Shown piece by piece: positions 7,201 to 10,980 of a stretch of 10,980 bases of DNA. Source of the stretch: JBMOLL01 sp049325415 (GTDB taxonomy: Bacteria > Bacteroidota > Bacteroidia > Bacteroidales > GCA-2748055); the NCBI GenBank assembly GCA_049325415.1, contig JBMOLL010000065.1, positions 1-10,980 on the forward strand, in the 5' to 3' direction. Position numbers and translations under genes: made by a program. The notes beneath the pieces were generated by a model. It worked only from the letters and a program-made list of their open reading frames with translations, was not told the DNA's origin and ran no database searches. How positions within the stretch are numbered: position 1 is the first letter of the stretch; every line of letters starts with the position of its first letter.

Positions 7201-8701
7201 TGACAGGTGCTCGATGAAAATCGGTTACCTTCAGACCGTATACTCCTTTTCCGACAGGATCAGGATTTATAAGAACAATTTCTTTTTCGATAACTTCCTG
7301 ATACAGGACGAATTCAGGAACAATGCCCGGCTGACAGGCAATATCACCCATAACCTCCTCCAGGATATCAGGATGAACCTGAATTTCACTGCCGAAAACT
7401 TCCGGTTTCTGAATACTACTTCGGATGATAATGACACCTTTTACGGGACGGTTTTCGGCACCGGGAATATCCGGTTCAGCGGACCGGTCGATATGATCAG
7501 GATTGACATTTCTGCAAGATCCGATAAAAATACATTCTTCTATCTCCCGCTTTATACCGCGTCGGAGGTGCATCAGAACGACTTTATCACTTTCATCCGG
7601 TCGGAAGCTGATTCGCTTGCAAGCGATACGCCCAAAGAGGATGAGGGGATCGGGCTCGTGATGAACATCGAACTGACGGTCACACCCGATGCTAATGTTC
7701 AGCTTATTTTTGACCCCAAGGTCGGTGATATAATCGAGGCACGCGGAGAAGGCAAATTGCTGATGACCTACGATGAGAAGGGAGATTTTAAAATGTTCGG
7801 TGAAGTTGGCATCGAAAAGGGCGATTATCTCTTTACCCTGCAGAACGTGATCAACAAGAAATTCGAGGTAAAGCCCGGCGGAAGCATTAGCTGGAACGGT
7901 CCGCCCGAAAACGCCAACATCAACCTCCAGGCTGTCTACCCGCTCCGGGTTGCCCCCTATAACCTCTCGCCGGAAGCCGAGGCGGATGAATCCCTGAAAA
8001 AAAGGATACCCGTAGAGTGTGTCATTACTCTGATGGGTGATCTGATGCAGCCTTCCATTACACCGGCCATCGAAATGCCCACAGCCGACCCGGAAACCCG
8101 GAACCTGCTTACCAATGCTACGGGTAGTGAAGAAGAACTGATGAAACAGTTCATCTCCCTGATGGTTATCAACAATTTCAACAGCGTCAACACTCAGGGC
8201 GGCAATCAGGGTGGAGACCTTACCCCTATCGCTGCCGGATATACTACTGCCAGTGAGTTATTCAGCAACCAGCTCAGCAACTGGATTTCTCAATTAAATG
8301 AGAACTTTGATATGGATATTAATGTCCGTCCAGGTTATGAAGAAGTTACCTCAACCGAGTTGGAAGTTGCCCTCACCTACCAGATGTTTGATGAACGGCT
8401 GATCATCAGCGGGGACGTGGATTATGGTACTACCACCCCAACGAAGCCCTCCAGCATCGTCGGTAATTTCAATATGGAATTCAAACTGAACAACAACATC
8501 AGTGTAAAGGGTTTTAACCGTGCCAATGACGACCTGCTGATTGAAACTGCTCCCTACACCCAGGGCATCGGTGTTTTTTACAGGGAGGAGTTTGATACTT
8601 TCAGCGAATTGAGAGATAAATACAAGGCCATTCTCTCAGGTGAAAAGAAAAAACGGAAGAAGAAAGCCAGTGAATCGACCGGGGAGGAGCTAAACGAATA
8701 G
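4274..8701 (+). CDS. tamB: TamB-type translocation and assembly protein (DUF490 C-terminus)
   Basis: A 1475-residue protein counted from GTG 4274; the real start is probably ATT 4253 (see that entry). The N-terminus is one hydrophobic anchor (about residues 1-20, VLVVLVLLSVPALSLLFLQN), then a very long chain of short beta strands with AsmA-like repeats, expected to form a groove across the periplasm. The C-terminal TamB domain covers roughly residues 1120-1450: DANVQLIFDP at 1139, then GEGKLLMTY, and the diagnostic GEVGIEKGDYLFTLQNVINK beginning at 1176, followed by GGSISWNGPPENANINLQAVY. It ends with GVFYREEFDTFSELRDKY and a basic tail KKKRKKK near 1458-1464. TamB works with a BamA-family protein (TamA/TamL) in outer-membrane protein insertion, and AsmA-like proteins also carry lipid across the periplasm. 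No TamA-like gene is adjacent, as is usual in this phylum. Length is normal for Bacteroidota TamB and no frameshift is seen. Confidence 0.95.
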   Translation: MVLVVLVLLSVPALSLLFLQNRHMQTIISRFAADKLSEELGTTISLSSVNYSFFNRIQVRDLYIEDQRGDTLLYSEITRFRLKTLNPSKAGIEIRKILLENARIYFATDSSGRLNLEFITDRIRNMGKKDGSGSTLIIKEIEAVNSVYRQKFNTGKPPSYGIDFTDLEVNPVHALVKDLEIKGDTVRMNIDRLEGREKSGFVLENFSSGLLLTSFSMEFTDVSLEAPESELHLPLIGFSFNDWRAFQHVYDSVNIHFIAEPSSFTLGDLAYVVPVFEGFSQPVMLEGELSGKFSDLRSRNLKIIFNNHSRVDLSMIMIGLPDVRNTLMHFSFTELSTSLDDFNQVFRSAGLQPLNLPETIDPSGEIVYKGKFTGYPDDFVAFGHLATELGDMVLDLSIKPDTGNSLIYHGKLETEGFKLGKLLDREDLIGDIDMNVFVDGRIRDAVASGEMDGEIASLIFNDYRYRNIQIKGALSNRKFDGYFTVRDPNIQMEFTGKMDFTTEIPVFNFTADVSRARPYFLNLDDNDPDFFASFLLKTNFSGKKLDEINGNIRLINSFFGRNDKQLQVYDLTLEAQNTAQKNHFSLRSDLVDAEMNGRFSLSSLPGSMKNMINHYIGLFPPEDIQQDSTAWFDFDVELKNLAPLMDFFFPDYQVSNYSTVKGHYDLANDHLSTTCNIPYFYLGKNRFNDFRLITDSDSVSFHAQSSLSSIRLSSGPVFEKPELNLYARDGSSWFDMNWMNRDSVRNSGEFRASGRPVPSVYPGKKAFSVDIFPSRLYFEDSLWNVSRASLLIDSSYFSVDSLILQGNNQAFLASGAMSEKKGDRLNLEFNKVNLGLLSSFVKNLPFTLGGIIDGGIEFRKENGRPVILSDLNAENFEMNGTLIGNTSLSAIWDDAQNKLSLKADGRRDKFQTLDIRGDYFPLSDRLDFDLQLNKIGISLLAPYFSAFAEDLKGEADVTATLDGTLRNPEINGTGKFDRCSMKIGYLQTVYSFSDRIRIYKNNFFFDNFLIQDEFRNNARLTGNITHNLLQDIRMNLNFTAENFRFLNTTSDDNDTFYGTVFGTGNIRFSGPVDMIRIDISARSDKNTFFYLPLYTASEVHQNDFITFIRSEADSLASDTPKEDEGIGLVMNIELTVTPDANVQLIFDPKVGDIIEARGEGKLLMTYDEKGDFKMFGEVGIEKGDYLFTLQNVINKKFEVKPGGSISWNGPPENANINLQAVYPLRVAPYNLSPEAEADESLKKRIPVECVITLMGDLMQPSITPAIEMPTADPETRNLLTNATGSEEELMKQFISLMVINNFNSVNTQGGNQGGDLTPIAAGYTTASELFSNQLSNWISQLNENFDMDINVRPGYEEVTSTELEVALTYQMFDERLIISGDVDYGTTTPTKPSSIVGNFNMEFKLNNNISVKGFNRANDDLLIETAPYTQGIGVFYREEFDTFSELRDKYKAILSGEKKKRKKKASESTGEELNE

Positions 8702-8796
8702 TTTTTATGTATTTAAATATGTTCATAAATTACTATTTTAAAGCAGGTTTTTGACAAAAAATGACCATCTTCCCTGCAAATTCCCCCAAACATTTC

Positions 8797-8804
8797 TATT
8801 TTTG
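8797..8804 (+). promoter_or_regulatory. Candidate -7 promoter element for nhaD
   Basis: TATTTTTG, a perfect TAnnTTTG match, 32 bp before the nhaD ATG; the implied leader is about 25 nt. There is no TTG at the -33 distance. It lies in the 135-bp gap after tamB, supporting separate transcription of nhaD. Confidence 0.5.
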
Positions 8805-8836
8805 CCGCTTATTATAAACCTCAAAAAATCGCATTT

Positions 8837-10267
8837 ATGTTTATTGCAATGGTTGTTGTTTTTGTTCTGGGGTATATTGCAATTGCCCTGGAGCATCCAC
8901 TGCGTGTCGACAAAGCAGTACCGGCCCTGATGATAGGAACCCTGGTGTGGTTGCTGTATATCATCGGAGCGGAACAGATTTTCACCGAAGGCCTGAGTAC
9001 TGCCTGGAACAGTTTTGTTCATGGAGGCGGACATGCTGAAGGCGCGGAAACGGGAATTTCCGTGATGCGTGAGTTCATTGTGGAACATGAGATCATCCGT
9101 CATCTGGGTGATATCGGGGAGATCCTCTTCTTCCTTCTGGGTGCAATGACCATTGTTGAAATCGTCGACCAGCATGATGGTTTCAAGGTAATTACCGACA
9201 AGATCAAGACCACTAATAAGGTTAAACTACTCTGGGTCATATCTTTTCTGACTTTCTTCATGTCGGCGGTACTGGACAACCTGACGACCACCATCGTGGT
9301 GATCGCCCTGCTGCGGAAACTGATCAGCGACAAACAGACCCGCTGGTTCTTTGCCAGTATGGTAGTTCTTGCTGCCAACGCCGGTGGCGCCTGGTCGCCC
9401 ATTGGCGACGTGACGACCATCATGCTCTGGATCGGCGGACAGATCACCACCATGGCTATTATCACCCGCGTTTTTATTCCCAGCCTGGTGACCATGGTGA
9501 TCCCGCTCATCGTACTCAGCTTTACCATGAAGGGTGATGTGGAGCGTCCGAAAGTCAATGATAAGGATAAAAGCCTTGCCCAGCCCGGTGAACGGACCCT
9601 TATGCTCATTCTGGGTGTTTCCGGTCTGCTCTTCGTTCCTGTATTCAAGACCCTGACCCACCTGCCTCCCTATATGGGTATGCTGCTTTCGCTTTCCATA
9701 ATCTGGATGATCACCGAGATAATGCATCATAACAAGCCCGACGAAGTGAAGAGTAAGCTGAAAGTAACTGCCATCCTGAGAAGGGTTGAAATGCCTACCA
9801 TCCTGTTCTTCCTGGGAATCCTGTCTGCGGTGGCTGCTCTTGAAAGCGCAGGTCAGTTGCATATACTTGCCAAATACCTTGACGATAAACTTGGAAATAT
9901 TTTCCTGATCGATTTGGCTATCGGGCTCCTTTCCTCAGTTGTCGATAATGTACCGCTTGTTGCCGGTGCCATGGGAATGTATCCCGTTGAGAATGCAACA
10001 ACCATTGCAGCACTTACCGACCCGGCAGCCATCCAGTATGCACATTATTTCATGCAGGACGGACTTTTCTGGGAATTCCTGGCCTACTGTGCCGGTACTG
10101 GCGGCAGCATCCTGATCATCGGGTCGGCAGCCGGTGTTGCTGCCATGGGCCTCGAAAAGATCGATTTTATCTGGTACCTGAAGAAGATCTCCCTCTGGGC
10201 TCTTCTTGGATATTTTGCCGGCGGTGGAGCCTATTACCTGGTGGCTAAATTGGTACACCTGCCCTGA
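8837..10267 (+). CDS. nhaD: Na+/H+ antiporter, NhaD family
   Basis: A 476-residue inner-membrane protein of the NhaD family (ion transporter superfamily, arsenite-permease-like fold). It should expel Na+ (or Li+) in exchange for protons. The N-terminus FVLGYIAIALEHPLRVDKAVPAL (residues 9-31) is typical of the family. A His-rich hydrophilic loop with His62 and His66 follows the second membrane segment, and IGEILFFLLGAMTIVEIVD (93 onward) is the next. The two inverted-repeat halves carry the expected helix-break motifs: VLDNLTTTIVV with Asp147-Asn148, AGGAWSPIGDVTT with Asp191, and VVDNVPLVAGAMG with Asp370-Asn371; a late GTGGSILIIGSAAGVAAMG segment matches the second-half binding region. About 12-13 membrane segments are expected. 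The ATG at 8837 directly precedes the first segment. It is followed by a strong terminator and then an ExbB-like gene. No truncation or missing motif is seen. Confidence 0.95.
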   Translation: MFIAMVVVFVLGYIAIALEHPLRVDKAVPALMIGTLVWLLYIIGAEQIFTEGLSTAWNSFVHGGGHAEGAETGISVMREFIVEHEIIRHLGDIGEILFFLLGAMTIVEIVDQHDGFKVITDKIKTTNKVKLLWVISFLTFFMSAVLDNLTTTIVVIALLRKLISDKQTRWFFASMVVLAANAGGAWSPIGDVTTIMLWIGGQITTMAIITRVFIPSLVTMVIPLIVLSFTMKGDVERPKVNDKDKSLAQPGERTLMLILGVSGLLFVPVFKTLTHLPPYMGMLLSLSIIWMITEIMHHNKPDEVKSKLKVTAILRRVEMPTILFFLGILSAVAALESAGQLHILAKYLDDKLGNIFLIDLAIGLLSSVVDNVPLVAGAMGMYPVENATTIAALTDPAAIQYAHYFMQDGLFWEFLAYCAGTGGSILIIGSAAGVAAMGLEKIDFIWYLKKISLWALLGYFAGGGAYYLVAKLVHLP

Positions 10268-10300
10268 TCGCTGTTGATAAGTAAAGAGATTCTTTAATAA

Positions 10301-10338
10301 CGGGATATACTACGAAAGTAGGATATCTCGTTTTTTTT
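10301..10338 (+). terminator. Strong intrinsic terminator of nhaD
   Basis: The left arm CGGGATAT-A-CTAC (10301-10313) and right arm GTAG-G-ATATCTCG (10318-10330) pair over 12 bp with one A/G mismatch and one G-U wobble, closed by a GAAA tetraloop (10314-10317, GNRA type). Eight consecutive T residues (10331-10338) follow at once. It lies 33 bp after the nhaD stop and is the clearest terminator in the window. Confidence 0.88.
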
Positions 10339-10339
10339 A

Positions 10340-10347
10340 TAAATTCG
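10340..10347 (+). promoter_or_regulatory. Weak candidate -7 element for the exbB-like gene
   Basis: TAAATTCG matches TAnnTTTG except for one base. It starts two bases after the terminator's T-tract and 27 bp before the ATG. Because transcription from nhaD should stop at the terminator, a promoter is needed close by, and this is the best match; no -33 TTG is seen. Confidence 0.3.
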
Positions 10348-10366
10348 CCCAAAAACACAGAGAATT

Positions 10367-10980
10367 ATGAGTGGCTTAATAATCCTGCAGACCTCCGGTA
10401 TCGAGATGGCTGCCACGACCGGCACGAAAACCGAATCCTTCATTGATCTTGCCATCAAGGGCGGCTGGGTGATGATCCCCATCATCCTCCTGAGCTTTAT
10501 TGCGGTATATATCTTTTTTGAAAGATGGTTTGCCATCAAAAAAGCCCAGAAGATTGATCAGAACTTTATGAACAGGATCAGGGATTACATTACGGATGGG
10601 AAAATAGAATCCGCCAAGACGCTCTGCCAGTCGACCGACAATCCTGTTGCCCGTATGATCGAGAAAGGGATCAGCCGAATTGGACGCCCCCTGAATGATG
10701 TTAATGCCGCGATTGAAAACGTCGGCAAACTGGAGATCTATAAACTGGAGAAAGGCCTTCCGGCGCTGGCTTCAGTGGCAGGCGGCGCTCCTATGATCGG
10801 TTTTCTCGGCACAGTGATCGGGATGGTTCAGGCCTTCCACCAGATGTCGACCGCAGGGAACAATATCAATGTCGGACAGCTTTCCGGCGGTATCTATACC
10901 GCGCTGATCACCACGGTTGCCGGTCTGATCGTGGGTATTATCGCATTCTTTGCCTATAACACGCTTGTGGCAAGGGTCGA
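10367..10980 (+). CDS. exbB: ExbB/TolQ/MotA-family proton channel subunit, 3' end missing
   Basis: The frame opens at ATG 10367 and runs off the window (204 complete codons). A short N-terminal periplasmic stretch leads to KGGWVMIPIILLSFIAVYIFFERW (31-54), the first membrane helix of Bacteroidota ExbB proteins. A cytoplasmic helical domain follows (about 55-130). Then comes the conserved second helix, AGGAPMIGFLGTVIGM (138-153), with Thr149, and the third, GGIYTALITTVAGLIVGIIAFFAY (174-197), with Thr182; these match E. coli ExbB Thr148 and Thr181 in the proton pore. It should form a pentamer with ExbD in the inner membrane and use the proton gradient to power TonB-dependent uptake. exbD and tonB genes probably follow beyond the edge. 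TolQ is a possible alternative name, since the two families cannot be split without the neighbours. A second ATG at residue 14 is less likely as start. Confidence 0.92.
   Translation, partial: MSGLIILQTSGIEMAATTGTKTESFIDLAIKGGWVMIPIILLSFIAVYIFFERWFAIKKAQKIDQNFMNRIRDYITDGKIESAKTLCQSTDNPVARMIEKGISRIGRPLNDVNAAIENVGKLEIYKLEKGLPALASVAGGAPMIGFLGTVIGMVQAFHQMSTAGNNINVGQLSGGIYTALITTVAGLIVGIIAFFAYNTLVARV

Noticed and set aside
6614..7573. Antisense reading frame of 319 codons inside tamB
   Set aside because: It is the shadow of a strongly supported gene, has no domain or start context, and arises because stop-complement codons are rare in the sense frame.
8710..8719. Palindrome TATTTAAATA after the tamB stop
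   Set aside because: A 10-bp AT-only palindrome in an AT-rich gap is expected by chance; no flanking support for an operator.
8743..8777. GCAGG/CCTGC inverted pair after tamB, considered as a terminator
   Set aside because: Only 5 bp with a 25-nt spacer and no T-tract after it.
9100..9862. Two antisense frames within nhaD
   Set aside because: Shadows of a full-length transporter; their His-rich or Met/Ser/Thr-rich compositions are typical of the complement of membrane-protein codons.

Overview
The window reads as chromosomal DNA of a Bacteroidota bacterium, most likely of the Bacteroidales/Marinilabiliales type. The evidence is gene content (TamB of the Bacteroidota kind beside tsaD, NhaD next to an ExbB-type channel, a secreted protein of a family I know only from this phylum), the near absence of Shine-Dalgarno sequences before most starts, and several TAnnTTTG-like -7 promoter elements. 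Base composition and coding style look even throughout. I see no insertion sequence, integrase, phage gene, tRNA, rRNA or CRISPR array, so this looks like core genome rather than an island.

Layout, left to right. (1) 1-1158, minus: a GH13 alpha-amylase-family lipoprotein, cut by the left window edge. (2) 1375-2097, plus: a secreted protein of unknown function, divergent from the amylase across a 216-bp gap rich in inverted repeats. (3) 2113-2487, minus: a SiaC-like (DUF1987) signalling protein, tail-to-tail with gene 2. (4) 2613-3164, plus: a stand-alone HD hydrolase of the MESH1/SpoT-hydrolase type, divergent from siaC. (5) 3161-4177, minus: tsaD, whose stop codon overlaps that of the HD gene. 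(6) 4274-8701, plus: a giant TamB-type envelope protein, divergent from tsaD. (7) 8837-10267, plus: nhaD Na+/H+ antiporter, closed by a strong intrinsic terminator. (8) 10367-10980, plus: an ExbB/TolQ/MotA proton-channel subunit, cut by the right edge.

Functionally, the left part joins starch or maltodextrin hydrolysis at the cell surface with a secreted orphan. The middle holds two small signalling or nucleotide proteins and a tRNA-modification enzyme. The right part is envelope biology: TamB for outer-membrane assembly, NhaD for sodium and proton balance, and ExbB for coupling the proton gradient to outer-membrane transport. Because strands alternate over most of the window, most genes are their own transcription units; no long operon is visible, though exbB probably heads one that runs off the edge.

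I found no clearly new multi-gene system. The items most worth a second look are the probable non-canonical ATT start of tamB, the pairing of a SiaC-like protein with an alarmone-type hydrolase without the usual SiaA/B/D partners, and the terminator that abuts the exbB promoter region.
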